From Siphonodentalium dalli (taxonomy: Eukaryota > Mollusca > Scaphopoda > Gadilida > Siphonodentaliidae): a stretch of 64,000 nucleotides of DNA. The stretch spans positions 83,550,324 through 83,614,323 of the forward strand of contig CP136061.1 in the NCBI GenBank assembly GCA_032622095.1. Reading direction: 5' to 3'. Under the pieces are notes generated by a model. The model was not told the origin of the DNA, ran no database searches, and saw nothing but the letters and a program-made list of their open reading frames with translations. Below are positions 1 to 10,533 of the stretch, one piece after another. Made by a program: the position numbers and the translations under genes. Within the stretch, counting starts at the first letter, position 1, and each line of letters opens with the position of its first letter.

Positions 1-429
1 CGCATTCATAGCCAGCAAATAAGGCAGAAAGAATACAGAAACATTCCCCTAAGTGCACATCTGGACGATTGTGGACATGGGAAATTCACTGTATTTCCAT
101 TCTACAAAATGTTCACACGGGATACTATCAATAGAACATCTCAAGAAGATAGATTCATTGACCGATATTCATCAAAGTTGAACGCGTAATATGACATCAA
201 ACGGGCTGGTTCCCGGCGGAAGCAATTCGGAGTTATTCCCCGTAGGCTTTGTGACGTCATCATACAGATGGAGAGAAGTTACAAACAGTGAAATTCATGT
301 TTGTATAATGTCTACGGAACACAAAATAAAAAAAACATTTTAAATAATAAAAACTATAATCTGTACAGTAATATACAGATTCTTCAACAAATTCAGAGAG
401 CAATAAATTCAGAGAGTATATGTTGAATT
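1..429. other. Non-coding lead-in, no gene seen
   Basis: AT-rich sequence without a supported reading frame. A CRE-type octamer TGACGTCA lies at about 252-259, but nothing nearby shows a transcription unit that would use it. Confidence 0.5.
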
Positions 430-957
430 TTAAAGGTGGATTATCCCTTTGTAAACATGTATTATATAGTTACCGGGGTATAAAATATTAGATCTGAATC
501 GAAGACTCCTGTCCGGAAATGCTTCTATCGATTAATATTAATATTATTTCTAATATTTTCTGGTCTAAACAGGTGTGTTTGTTCAGCTAACGAACAATAT
601 TGGTTACTGTTAACAGAAACCAGAAATTATATTGTGCAATTTTGTCACAAATAAACGTTAATTATACTCATTATCGCTTATATCTGTGGAACAAAACAGT
701 ACAAACAACCAATCTGTGACATTTGACATTCGTTGCGTAGCCGTAGGAACACTCCAGTGCTCTATATCGCAATACGGTCTCATCCGAATGGTCGGTTCTA
801 AAAATAGTAACATAAATGGGCCCGATTTAATTATCGAAATAAAATCAATATTAATTGATAGAAGCTTTTCCGGACATAGGTCTTCAGTTCATATCTATTA
901 TTTTATACCCACGCAACTATTTAAAATGTGTTATTTAAAGAGATAATCCATCTTTAA
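430..957 (+). mobile_element. TTAA MITE family 1, copy A
   Basis: Full-length non-autonomous element bounded by TTAA at 430-433 and 954-957. The ends are long imperfect inverted repeats: AGGTGGATTATCCCTTTG at the left and its counterpart GAGATAATCCATCTTTAA at the right. Inside each end lie a TATAAAATATTAGAT-like block and CAATATTAATTGATAGAAGC. The interior has no coding capacity; a short open frame at 686-946 merely crosses it. The TTAA target matches piggyBac- or Kolobok-type transposases, but no transposase is in the window. Copy B at 2507-3034 is very similar. Confidence 0.85.
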
Positions 958-1257
958 GCACAATTCATTATTAAATGTGAAATTGCCCTCCCATACAGTC
1001 CATACGTGTAAAATGAAATACTCCACATTATACCACTTACACTATATTACTTCCATTAGTATCATATTTGGTTTAGTGTGTTTCCCCTTATATCATGGGT
1101 GTATGTTTTGACCAGTGGTCACATGGTCTCGAAGAACCTCGATCTAGGTTTTTTACACAAATCAACAGGTTTAGTACATCGATTTTGGGTTCTCCTAGTT
1201 CCGGGGAAACTCGAAAGATTTACACTCGTTTGAGTTTCGGCTTGCTTGTGTACATTT

Positions 1258-1882
1258 TGTATCTGATGCTCATACCTTTTCTATTTACAGGCGATAAAGG
1301 ACTCCTGGCGCCAGATTCTGCCTTGTTCTCTTATTATGGTGACAATAAAGACAAGATTCCACCAAAAGTTCCGAAATCCGCACCTTCATGAGCTAAAATA
1401 AAGACATTTGTCATTTGTGCAAAAAAAAATTGCTGTCTGTTTCATTAAAATCATTTCCTGTTTACACATAAGCACATGTCTGTCATGCGCAGTGGCATGG
1501 TTTCATATTGGTTAATAAAACGTGTACTCCGCCCCCGACTCCGACCTGGGGAAAATGTATAAACGGAAGATATATGAACAAAAAAATTCTTTTGCTAAAT
1601 TATATGCTACTTTGCCAATTTATTATATATGTAATAAAAATATTACCGACAAAATTACTAACATACTTTTTAATAGCACAACAACAACAATAGCATTTTT
1701 GCTTCGAAAATAAACTATTTAGCCGGAATGAGAAAAAGTGTAGCCGAGTTGCTTTATTATCCAATTCTACTAAATGTTGTATAATACTTTTAACAAGTTG
1801 TAGAAATATATTGGTGATATGAAGTAATTGTTTTATTCAGAGAAGCATAATCAGTTCTCACATTTATCGTGGTGTCAAAAAA
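1258..1882 (+). repeat. Left arm of 2.35-kb inverted duplication
   Basis: This arm reappears as its reverse complement at 2475-3608, where the match is interrupted by MITE copy B. The arm carries an intron-like 3' end, a short terminal exon (1291-1391), a polyadenylation signal and about 480 nt of downstream sequence. Divergence is moderate, with scattered substitutions and small indels. Outside 1258 and 3608 the flanks do not match. The block reading ACTCCGCCCCGACTCGGGGA recurs in degenerate direct form at about 1895-1950, inside the spacer. Confidence 0.85.
1291..1391 (+). CDS. Candidate 3'-terminal coding exon, copy 1 (unassigned small protein)
   Basis: A polypyrimidine-AG acceptor (TTTTCTATTTACAG) precedes an open frame beginning GDKGLLAPDSALF and ending KVPKSAPS then TGA at 1389-1391. 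An AATAAA signal follows at 1397-1402. The inverted duplicate at 3476-3576 keeps the acceptor, the frame, the stop and the polyadenylation signal, with only a few amino-acid differences (for example ALFSYY against AWFSSY). That pattern supports a real terminal exon of a small, basic, proline-rich-tailed protein, or two copies of one. I do not recognise the family. An open frame running in from 1095 continues through the acceptor, so an unspliced reading is also possible. Upstream exons were not found. Confidence 0.45.
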
Positions 1883-2474
1883 TATAATCTATAGGCCTAC
1901 TCCGCCCCGACTCGGGGAAATTGTGTAGCCTATACTCGGAAGATATATGATACAATTGCATCACTATTCGTATATACTTTATTATTTCAATAAACTATAC
2001 GTCAACAAAGTCATAACATTGTTAACTTCATTTAAACAATACAAATGATTCTCCTATTACAATAAATTGTCGCCTACATCCAATAAAACGGACGACCAGA
2101 GGATGGTGCTTGCAGCTGTTATAGGGGAAAAACCAGGACAACGCAAAATATAACAAAACGGCTTCCACGAAGTCTGCTGGTCCCACGCCCAGATAAAGGA
2201 CGAGGATAGTTAAAATGAACACTGAATAGACACCGAATGAAAAACCCCGACGTTGGCTGCATGCTGCGTCGGAGGAGGAGTATACCGTACACTTGTGGTT
2301 ACCATTATTCTGTTGCAGTAAATCGATTCTGATAACTAAAGCTTATTTTGAAGAAATGTTGTTGTTGTTGTTGTTGTTGTTGTATATACGCAATACGAAA
2401 GCAAACCTTATGCGCATTAGAATGCAAACACTGCTCGCGCAGAGCTATCAACGCGCGCCGGTGTGATTATGACC
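1883..2474. other. Spacer of the inverted duplication, with (GTT)n microsatellite
   Basis: Unique sequence between the arms. It holds a degenerate second copy of the ACTCCGCCCCGACTCGGG block (about 1895-1950) and a (GTT)n run at 2357-2383. A hydrophobic minus-strand open frame at 2028-2222 has no start context or similarity that I recognise. Confidence 0.6.
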
Positions 2475-2506
2475 TTTTTTGACACCAGGACAAATGTGAG
2501 AACTCA

Positions 2507-3034
2507 TTAAAGGTGGATTATCTCTTTGTAAACATGTATTATATAGTTACCGGGGTATAAAATATTAGATTTGAATCGAAGACTCCTGTCCGGAAATGCT
2601 TCTATCGATTAATATTAATTTTATTTCGAATATTTTCTGGTCTAAAAAGGTGTGTTTGTTCAGCTAACGAACAATAGTGGTTACTGTTAACAGAGACCAG
2701 AAATTATATTGTGCAATTTTGTCACAAATAAACGTTAATTATAGTCATTATCGCTTATATCTGTGGAACAAAACAATACAAACAACCAATCTGTGACATT
2801 TGACATTCGTTGCGTAGCCGTAGGAACAACCCAGTGCTCTATGTCGCAATACGGTCTCATCTGAATGGTCGGTTCTAAAAATAGTAACATAAACGGGCCC
2901 GATTTAATATTCGAAATAAAATCAATATTAATTGATAGAAGCTTTTCCGGACATAGATCTTCAGTTCATATCTATTATTTTATACCCACGCAACTATTTA
3001 AAATGTGTTATTTAAAGAGATAATCCATCTTTAA
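2507..3034 (+). mobile_element. TTAA MITE family 1, copy B
   Basis: Same orientation, length and ends as copy A. TTAA occurs at 2507-2510 and 3031-3034. It is inserted inside one arm of the 1258-3608 inverted duplication, and comparison with the empty arm shows directly that TTAA is the duplicated target. Confidence 0.9.
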
Positions 3035-3475
3035 GCTTCTCTGAATAAAACAATTACTTCATATCACCAATATATTTCTACAACTTGTTAAAAGTATTAT
3101 ACAACATTTAGTAGAACTTGGATAAAAAAGCAACTCAGCTACACTTTTTCTCATTCCGGCTAAATAGTGTATTTTCGAAGTAAAAATGCTATTAAAAAGT
3201 ATGTTAGTAATTTTTTTCCGTAATAGTTTTATTACATATATAATAAATTGGCAAAGTAGCATATAATTTAGCAAAAGAATTTGTTTTTTTCATATACCTT
3301 CCGTTTATACATTTTCCCCAGGTCGGAGTCGGGGGCGGAGTACACGTTTTATTAACCAATATGAAACCATGCCACTGCGCATGACAGACATGTGCTTATG
3401 TGTAAACAGGAAATGATTTTAATGAAACAGACAGCATTTTTTTTTTGCACAAATGACAAATGTCTTTATTATAGC

Positions 3476-3576
3476 TCATGAAGGTGCGGATTTCGGAACT
3501 TTTGGTGGACTCTTGTCTTTATTGTCACCATAAGAAGAGAACCAAGCAGAATCTGGCGCCAGGAGTCCTTTATCGC
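3476..3576 (-). CDS. Candidate 3'-terminal coding exon, copy 2 (inverted)
   Basis: Minus-strand duplicate of the exon at 1291-1391. The acceptor ends at 3577, the reading frame runs to TGA at 3476-3478, and a TAATAAAG signal follows at about 3464-3471. The product has the same length (33 codons plus stop) and the same tail KVPKSAPS, with W for L and S for Y changes near the middle. The two copies point toward each other. No upstream exon was found to the right of 3608, so either copy may be the orphan. The function is not recognised. Confidence 0.4.
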
Positions 3577-3699
3577 CTGTAAATAGAAAAGGTATGAGCT
3601 TCAGATAGAAACTGATAGTAGGGAAGTAGAGTCTCAATACAGATGTATATCATGTATTGTGACTCAATAGGGTCTAGGTTCTCCCTGACCTGATAACAC

Positions 3700-4725
3700 T
3701 AACAGCTGTATGTCTCGTGAGCCAGCAGTCTATAGCTAGTTAAAATCGTATCTAGTTCCACCCGAAGTGTAACTGATAACAATAAAGTTCACTGTATGGA
3801 AAAATTTCGTATCAATTATAAAATCGAACAAAGGACGATGGAAATATCGTATTCTGTTGAATAAGCTTTTTTGCTGGGTCGCGATTTTCAAGATGGCCGA
3901 TGGTTCTATATGGTCCGATTCCTAGCTTTTTATCCAACCCACCGGTAAAAGCCGGTAAAAGGTCAAAGTTGAGAAGTAGCATCCATTTGTTTACATTCGA
4001 CAGCTGAGTGGGAGAATTTGTTATCAACATTTTATGGCTTAATTTCATTTATTCTGAGTGCAACTACGTGTTTAAGAATTGTTTTGTGGCCATGTCATCT
4101 ATAGAGTTAGGATCTGGTGACGATGCAGACATTCAGACGCCCTTTTTTTGTCAACGAACTTCCCACAAGTAAAGTTACTGATAAATAGCGAGTTCTTGCG
4201 TTAAAAAAATAACTCAAAAACATACGTGATACATCCAATCCATCTACTGTGCGAAACATACGTATTGTATTTATCCAGGGTGAGTGTTTAATTAGTTTTA
4301 TGAAGTTCTCGCACCTGCGAATCGGTAACGACCTGTTGCTATTTTATTTTGGGAATTCCCAGACTGGAGCCGTATGCTAAAAATAGATGCTACTTGTTAA
4401 CTTTGACCTCCGGAGACCAAATGGCGGATTCACCACGACTAAGTGAAGTCACTTATTAACGTGCGTCTCAATATGTGGTTGTGTTTAGAAGCATCATTCA
4501 CAAAACGATAGATGACTACACAGTCTACAAGCGAAGAAGTGTGAAAACAACCTCTACAAACTACGCCTGTCCTTCTACTGTTTTGGTTGATTGGCAAATA
4601 AAGGCAAGACGCCGGCGAGCTTGATGTTTTGGTTCTTTCCTACGACACATTTCTCACAACAGTGTCGATAATGTTTTGTGATATTAAACTTTCCAGTGTA
4701 ACAGGTCCGGTCAGTGCTGGTGGAT
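3700..4725 (-). promoter_or_regulatory. Orphan copy of zinc-finger gene upstream region
   Basis: Homologous to 21380-21775 and 28178-28740, the sequences immediately 5' of the minus-strand zinc-finger genes. Shared landmarks include GAAATATCGTATTCTGTTGA, GTTTAGAAGCATCATTCAC and CGCCGGCGAGCTTGATGTTT. The match starts just upstream of where the coding region would begin, so this copy has lost its zinc-finger exon. It is interrupted by an inverted-repeat insertion at 3864-4455. Whether it is still a promoter cannot be told. Confidence 0.6.
3864..4455. mobile_element. Inverted-repeat insertion (MITE, unclassified)
   Basis: Absent from the two paralogous upstream regions, which read straight from TCTGTTGAATTAACGTGCG; the insertion therefore has paralogous empty sites. 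Its ends carry imperfect inverted repeats centred on GGTCAAAGTT near 3960 and AACTTTGACC near 4400, each followed by AGTAGCAT-type sequence. No coding capacity. Confidence 0.65.
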
Positions 4726-4974
4726 AATTGACAAAACAACTAAAGAGAAGGTGATTATTTATTCCATATACATCATAATTCCAACCTTTAAATATCAACT
4801 TTAACAGTATAACAAATGTATACCAAATAACTGACTATTTCACGTTGTGACCATGACTATATTCCAATAAGATATTCAAATTAATATAAATTCTGTCTTT
4901 GCTAATAGATAATTATAAAATATATAGGCTAACTGACACGTTTCAAAAGTGTCAGGAATAATTATGATAAATAA

Positions 4975-5510
4975 AGATGGGTCTCTTTAAGACAAACTGT
5001 AATTTCAACGAGCTGCTTTAATCATATTTAAGGGTACTAGTATATTAAATATGTTACTTAAAACTAGAGGGTAATCAGAAGTGTCACATTAATTGACACA
5101 TTTAAAGAGCTGTTATAGCCATATCAACAGAGGTGTCACTTTAAATCATTATATATAAAGTGTGTTTATAGAATAATCCATTCAGAAGAGTCACTTTAAA
5201 TCACATTGAAAGTACATTTAAAGAGCGTACAGAGTCATAAATTTAGAGGGTGTGTCACTTTAAATAATCATCATATTTAAAGAGTATCATAAATACAGAT
5301 GGGTCACTTTAAGAAGTGGGCATATTTAAAAAGTGTTTATATAGTGCCAAAAAATGCAGAGGGATCACTTTAAGAAGTGAGCATATTTAAAGAGTGTTTA
5401 TATAGTGCCAACAATTCAGAGGAGTCACGTTAAGAAGTGAGCGTATTTAAAGAGCGTTTAGTGTTTTAAATTTAGTGGGGTCACTTTAATAAGTTATAAT
5501 TTAGAAAATG
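4975..5510. repeat. Short degenerate tandem array, units about 48-64 bp
   Basis: The motif TCACTTTAA recurs at about 5136, 5191, 5255, 5303, 5365, 5425 (as TCACGTTAA) and 5481. Most are followed by ATTTAAAGAG and TTTATATAGTGCC. Units vary in length, so the array is old. No coding potential. Confidence 0.75.
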
Positions 5511-5529
5511 AAATCCATAATTTAAGTTA

Positions 5530-6019
5530 GAAGTCGCGCTGGTTCATAGCAAGAAGATGGTTGGGCAAATGAATCTACCCATTGATTCCTGAACAACTGA
5601 ACGAAGATTTAAAACAAATATTGCCACCTTATATACCCGAATAAGAAGGTAAGCAAGAAGCGGATTTGCGTTCTCTGGGTGGAGTATTCCATTCTGACCA
5701 ATCAGGCAACGCGAAACGAGTCAGAATGGATGACACCACCACCCGAGAGAAACAACCAACCAAACGCTCCTTCCTTAGACCTTCCTTCTGGGAGAAACTA
5801 CTACGAAAATTTGAAATATAAAAATACGAAATACAAATAAAAAATATGACAAACAAGCTATTGAAGAGAGTAAATTTTGTGAGGAACAAGAAGCAGATTA
5901 TTATTTTGAAAAGAATAACACAAGAAATTAAGCCATAGAGTAGCATATGCTTGAAACAATTAGCTGAAAAGATGTACACACGAAATTAGAAGAAGCGGCA
6001 ATGAGGTAATTTTATCACA
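5530..6019 (-). mobile_element. Probable 3' LTR of a Gypsy-like retrotransposon
   Basis: On the minus strand the sequence TGTGATAAAATTACC begins directly after a purine tract, as a 3' LTR should. A TATA-like GGGTATATAAGGTGG on the minus strand at about 5625-5640 would be the LTR promoter. The LTR's far end was not defined, because the 5' partner LTR is not in the window; the 5530 limit is approximate. Confidence 0.5.
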
Positions 6020-6031
6020 TTCCTCCCTACT
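6020..6031 (-). other. Polypurine tract of LTR retrotransposon
   Basis: Minus-strand AGTAGGGAGGAA sits immediately before TGTGATAAAATT, between the pol-like frame and the LTR. This is the expected place for the plus-strand primer tract. Confidence 0.55.
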
Positions 6032-6066
6032 AAAACAAGAATAATAGTTATACTATTATTTATAGT

Positions 6067-6440
6067 TTATAACTTTGGCACTTCTGATCGGTTGGAACAC
6101 TCTCCCTTCTGCAACCAGTTTATCTTGTTTCTACACACGAGATGTCCATCTATAGAAACAACCTCTTGATCCCGCGAGACCGATTTTGTAGGGGTCGGCA
6201 CGCGGAGGTGGACAACACCCCCTGTTGCAACCCGACGTCCACCAGCTGCGTCCTTCTTAGCCTTTTCGTGTTGCTGTACCAATTCCTCGCCAAGAACCTG
6301 CCTAGGGGGCAACTCGTCACCAGGGTCAACGAAGTCCTCATTGGACACTCGTCGCACGAGAACCAAAGGGTGCTATGTCCCATTGGCACGTTTTGTGGGA
6401 AATCGATGTTGAAGATTCATGATCCGATTCTTCAAACTTA
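6067..6440 (-). pseudogene. 3' end of retrotransposon pol-like ORF (truncated)
   Basis: A GC-rich open frame stands out from the AT-rich flanks. Its minus-strand product is about 100 residues, basic and polar, contains FVDPGDELPPRQVLGEE and ends SNRSEVPKL. About 35 nt separate the stop from the polypurine tract and LTR start, which fits the very C terminus of a Gypsy-type polyprotein downstream of integrase. No catalytic motif survives, because the element is truncated upstream at about 6440. The assignment rests mainly on position; the frame itself is not one I recognise. Confidence 0.45.
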
Positions 6441-8224
6441 AATAGCTGTAATGTTGTTGTATTTGAGTTAAACGGTTACAATATATCACAACGTGATTCC
6501 ATGTGAATATTAATACCGAAAACCAAAGAGTTTTCGTGAAAAACGTGAAAACGTGTTTGGAGATAGAACTTTTATGCACAAAACTGCCACTTTGTCTCCG
6601 GGCTAAAAAGCACTCGGAGATAGAACATTATGGCTCGCCGGAACCTCATATTTTGGTGCGGACTAAAGGGTTCAATAACGGTACTGGTAATTGGTCAGTA
6701 CTGCGGGTTCGTTTTCTTGCATTTGCTTACGATTAACTTAGGTTCGTTACAAGGTATGTTGTAGCGTGTCTGTTACACACATATTATATATTGTTGATTT
6801 CTAGGAAGATGAGGGAAAAAGAATTTCTCCGTTGTATTCGAATGATATTTTAATTCAAGCTAATGACACCCATGAATCCAAAATACACACAGAACACAGT
6901 CTAATATTCTGAACACATCAGGTCAGTGTTAATCGCACGATATTTATCAAACGAGGATTTTATAGTCGAAAACTTAACAACAGGCAAAAATTCTTAAAGC
7001 TTTTAAAATGTCGGTAAAATGACGATCGGCAATCCGTACAGATTCCGCCACAAAAATATAGATAAACCAATCATTTGACAAAATCGTTTTCTCTGCACAG
7101 TGGTGTGACATGGTCTCAAATCGCGCCCTCGGTCGGATATGAAAACCTCGCACGCGACGTGGGACCCTATCATCCTCACTGGGCTGAGACAACTTAAATA
7201 TGATGGACACAGACAAAATACTTGATTTCCATAGAAAGTAATTTTTGGCAATGTGTGCAAAATGGTGCATGATCTCCGGGACACGATGCCTTTACAGCCT
7301 CTCACAATGGACGTGTGCTTGTGTGGTTAATAAATATCTTATATTATAAGGTATTCCTTCTCACGCAGGGAAATTGTTGAATCGAATAATACAATAACGA
7401 TCGTTACAACAGAACGTTTTCTTTTAAATCAAACAATATTGTGTTTCATACAATTTAACTTAAATGTTACATGCAGTCAACTCGAACCTTGACAAAGTTA
7501 ACTCGTTGTACCCTGCTCTAATTCCACACAATCATTCAATAAGCTTGGGAACAAGATTATTTTATTTGAACTCGGTAACGACCAAACGGCATGTATGATC
7601 AGGCACATATACACAACGTCATAATACTATTTAATTTCCTTTTTAAAAACGAGGCCGATATAACACCCATTTCAATTGGTAATATGTTGTCAAGGTACGA
7701 GAGCAGCTGCTCACGCCTCGTTTGGGTGAGACCATGCAACGAAAAATCTCATAAAGCAAACTTCAGCAAATTATGCGTGTCAGAAACAGACACAAATTAA
7801 AACACCCTGACTTGGTTTTAAAGTTACACATTTAAAACATGGCAAAAACTGACATAGACATAAAGGGACACAAGGACTTTAACGTTGGCATATATTGGCT
7901 ATGATTAAAATATATACCCATTGAAGACATTATTGAAAACTTAAATTCTGAGACACATCTGCGTTAATATCTTAATGAAAAAGTGTCCTGTTTGGAAGAA
8001 CTCAACAAATGAGAGTAAATGCGATGACTTCTTGACTTCAATGAACAATTTACATGATATTCGGCAAATAATATTTTCTTAACAATCCCGAACTAACACC
8101 ACATCACAATAATAATAATAATAATATTTTAAACTTAAAGTCACAATGGCTCTCAGGTGTGTAAACTATCGGCATAGATTTTAATCACTTGCAACAACTC
8201 AGTTTTCAGATCTTTCTACACTCT
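6441..8224. other. Intergenic, with dispersed GGAGATAGAAC motifs near 6560 and 6618
   Basis: No supported gene. Two copies of GGAGATAGAAC occur near 6560 and 6618 and recur around 9.9-10.5 kb. The minus-strand frames at 6974-7305 lack any recognisable motif. A run of AAT triplets lies at about 8109-8127. Confidence 0.5.
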
Positions 8225-8436
8225 TGGTACACTTTAACAAACAATAACATAAATGGGTCCAAAATTAAAACATCAGATGAGATAAGATTAATTTTATTTT
8301 AGTAGCATATATATGTACAACAACATGTGTTTTATATCGTTGAACATATCCGACTATAAATAACATTGATCTTATCTCATCTTATCGGATGGTGTGATTC
8401 TGGACCCACTTATGTTATTGTTTGTTAAAGTGTACC
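8225..8436. mobile_element. Small MITE with about 50-bp terminal inverted repeats
   Basis: The left end GGTACACTTTAACAAACAAT (8226 on) is mirrored by ATTGTTTGTTAAAGTGTACC (to 8436). The arms continue imperfectly through the ATGGGTCC / GGACCCAC segments and the GATGAGATAAGAT / ATCTTATCTCATC segments. The length is about 212 bp, with no coding capacity. A TA dinucleotide at each end is compatible with a mariner-like target, but this is not proven. Confidence 0.75.
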
Positions 8437-8541
8437 ATGCTAAGGTCTTCATGTTCATTTTATAAAAGTTATTTCTACAGGAACAACCATTCGAAAAGAG
8501 GAAAGATGCAAATATCACTGTTCTACTGTACTTTTACAATT

Positions 8542-9295
8542 TTAGAGAGTTATTTGCGAAAAAATTACTTCATATAACTCCTTGTCGATTGCGGGAATCA
8601 ATCGCATCGTACTTCGTATGTCCTTGGCCTTCTCCGCGGGCAGCTTTTTTGGCTTAACCGTAGCTAGAACCTGAGGCAGATCATGAGTCTGCTGACTTCT
8701 GCTGTTCAAGGTTAAGCTTACCGCAATAAACTTCAACTCCGCAAAGACCTAACTCACACACGGGTTATTTCTTAATTGAGTCGGATTTCTACAACCCCTT
8801 GCAACATGAAAGAGCATTACCATTGGTTGCACTGGGTCTTATCAATGGATGACATGACTTATCTCGTCTATTGTCTACACAATCATGCAGGGCAACATGC
8901 AGGTGTGTACTTCTGTAGAAAGTCTATATTTATTGTGTATATGTTGACAAATCATGTAATTCCACGTGAACATTTATTTATTTTGTGTTTTTATTGTCGA
9001 TTTCGGCGGTCAGGGTTATATCGCGGTCGTAGAGAAGAGAAATCACTGGGATATTTTCACAGACAAACCACCTACCTTCGGTGACTGCATGAACAGCAGC
9101 TCCCTCGGAAAAGCTGGTCCGAAATTCGCGAAGAACGGGAATCAAGCGTCGAACCTCCAGCGCAGAGAGGTCTATTGGCTTGGAGTCATAAACATTACAC
9201 GTTAGACAACCGAGACCCCTTTCCATGTGAACTGGGGTGACAAATAGGTTGTCTCTAATTTCCTGCATGCATTTCCTATCCAACGTTTCATACAT
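8542..9295 (-). CDS. Candidate two-exon gene or gene fragment, unassigned
   Basis: Exon 1 (9295-9076) starts at an ATG in the context CCAAATG and encodes a polar protein beginning MYETLDRKCMQEIRD with three cysteines. It ends at a strong donor, GAAG/GTAGGT. Exon 2 (8748-8542) follows an acceptor GTGTGTGAGTTAG and encodes a lysine-rich tail containing LPQVLATVKPKKLP and RSTMRLIPAIDKELYEVI, then TAA. Composition in both exons is more coding-like than the flanks. As drawn, the exon phases do not match (1 nt left over, phase-0 acceptor), so there is a missed small exon, a frameshift, or two unrelated pieces. I do not recognise the family; a domesticated or decayed mobile-element protein is possible. 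Confidence 0.4.
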
Positions 9296-9359
9296 TTGGT
9301 TAATGAAATGACATCTTTATAGTTTTTTATCTTTTTTTTCTGATGGAATAAATTACAAT

Positions 9360-9505
9360 GGAGATAAACAAACTTCGTTTCGTTCGATTTTGGCCAAATA
9401 AACCGCGAACAAACTATTGGAGAACTCGCCTTTCAGTTTCGTTCTCCAATAGATCTTTCGCCGTCTATTTGACCAATATTGAACGGAATAAGTATGTTTA
9501 TCTCC
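9360..9505. mobile_element. 146-bp palindromic mini-element
   Basis: Arms of about 66 bp: GGAGATAAACAAACTTCGTT at the left and its imperfect complement ending TATGTTTATCTCC at 9505, meeting around a short loop at about 9426-9440. It would fold into one hairpin. A 65-codon frame across it is incidental. Confidence 0.75.
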
Positions 9506-9900
9506 TAAATATCAGACGAGTTTCTATTTCATATGCAATATCCAATGAGGCTTAAATAGAAGTGGTCCCATTGTTCTGCCTGGTTGAACATTTGTGATTA
9601 TAACCTAATATGTTATATATGAACGTACATGTGTCATGTGGGTGTACAATGCATATCCCGCAAAAATATGTTACAACCATGACTATTTTCATGTTAGCAA
9701 ATTCGAATAGGAAGATCCAAAACCCCATAAACTAAACATTCCGGCGTCCCTATACATGGCTATGTTTGCGTGCTTCGGGTCTTTGCATGAAGTTTGGGAA
9801 TATAAGTAAACTATATATACGATAACCATACTATTTTTGTATTAGTTCAATTTAATATATAGTCATAAAAAATATACATGTATATAATAATAAATATATC
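9506..9900. other. No gene seen
   Basis: AT-rich sequence between the palindromic mini-element and the inverted motif cluster. I find no supported frame or repeat. Confidence 0.4.
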
Positions 9901-9904
9901 GAAA

Positions 9905-10460
9905 TAAGAAGGTTCTCAAGAGAGGAGGACGAACTGGGGTAGGAATTGTCAGAGCAAGAACGTTCTATCTCCCGCAACGTCATGCAGTGGCATGGATATT
10001 TGCTGCATATTATTTCAGGGCTAAAGGGTTCTATCTCCATATACCGACTACAACATGCCGCGTTACGTGGTTAAACGATAAGCAATGAGTAGCAAAATAT
10101 GTAAATTGGTAGCAGGGTCATATCTGCGTAAGATTAACATATATAGAATGAAAATGAAACGAACAAATCGTGAGAAATGCCTGCTTACATCATTGTATAT
10201 TATAGCATATTTTTCATAGCAGCCATTCGTCAATTTTTGATCACATGACGTATATCGTCATTTTCATTGGCTAAGGAGATAGAACCTTTTTGCTCGGATG
10301 AATTTGTTCGTTATGGAGATAGAGCCTAAATGCACTGCGTTTTATGAACGAACGGTGTATATAGGGTAAGTTATGTTTGGTTCATTCGATAGAAAATTCT
10401 CTTCCGATTCCAATGACACCCATAACTCATTTTCCCGCCAAAATGGACATAGAACCATTT
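9905..10460. repeat. Inverted cluster of GGAGATAGAAC motifs
   Basis: The motif appears as GTTCTATCTCC near 9960 and 10030, and in opposite orientation as GGAGATAGAACC near 10277 and GGAGATAGAGCC near 10315. The two halves face each other around 10150. Similar copies lie at 6560 and 6618. The structure may be one inverted-repeat element, but boundaries could not be fixed. Confidence 0.45.
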
Positions 10461-10533
10461 GGTTCTCATGCGACGCACTGTCTCTGTCCAAAAATTATTG
10501 CGTTAACATAATTATTACCGAGGAACAGGTATA

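Larger units (their letters stand above)
2475..3608 (-). repeat. Right arm of inverted duplication, split by MITE copy B
   Basis: Reverse complement of 1258-1882. The arm runs 2475-2510, is interrupted by the TTAA element at 2507-3034, and resumes to 3608. The left arm keeps the unoccupied site at about 1846-1854, so the MITE entered after the duplication. The empty site reads ATTATG in the arm orientation, against ATTAAG reconstructed around the insert. Confidence 0.85.

Noticed and set aside
2028-2222. Hydrophobic 64-codon minus-strand frame in the spacer
   Set aside because: No proper start context, no donor or acceptor, no recognisable similarity; left as chance.
6142-6441. Plus-strand 99-codon frame
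   Set aside because: Antisense shadow of the minus-strand retrotransposon frame, whose stop, purine tract and LTR are in order.
7080-7160. Possible tRNA-derived SINE head (B-box-like GGTCTCAAATC)
   Set aside because: No A box at proper distance, no cloverleaf and no second copy in the window.
9358-9555. 65-codon plus-strand frame
   Set aside because: It lies almost wholly inside a 146-bp palindromic mini-element.
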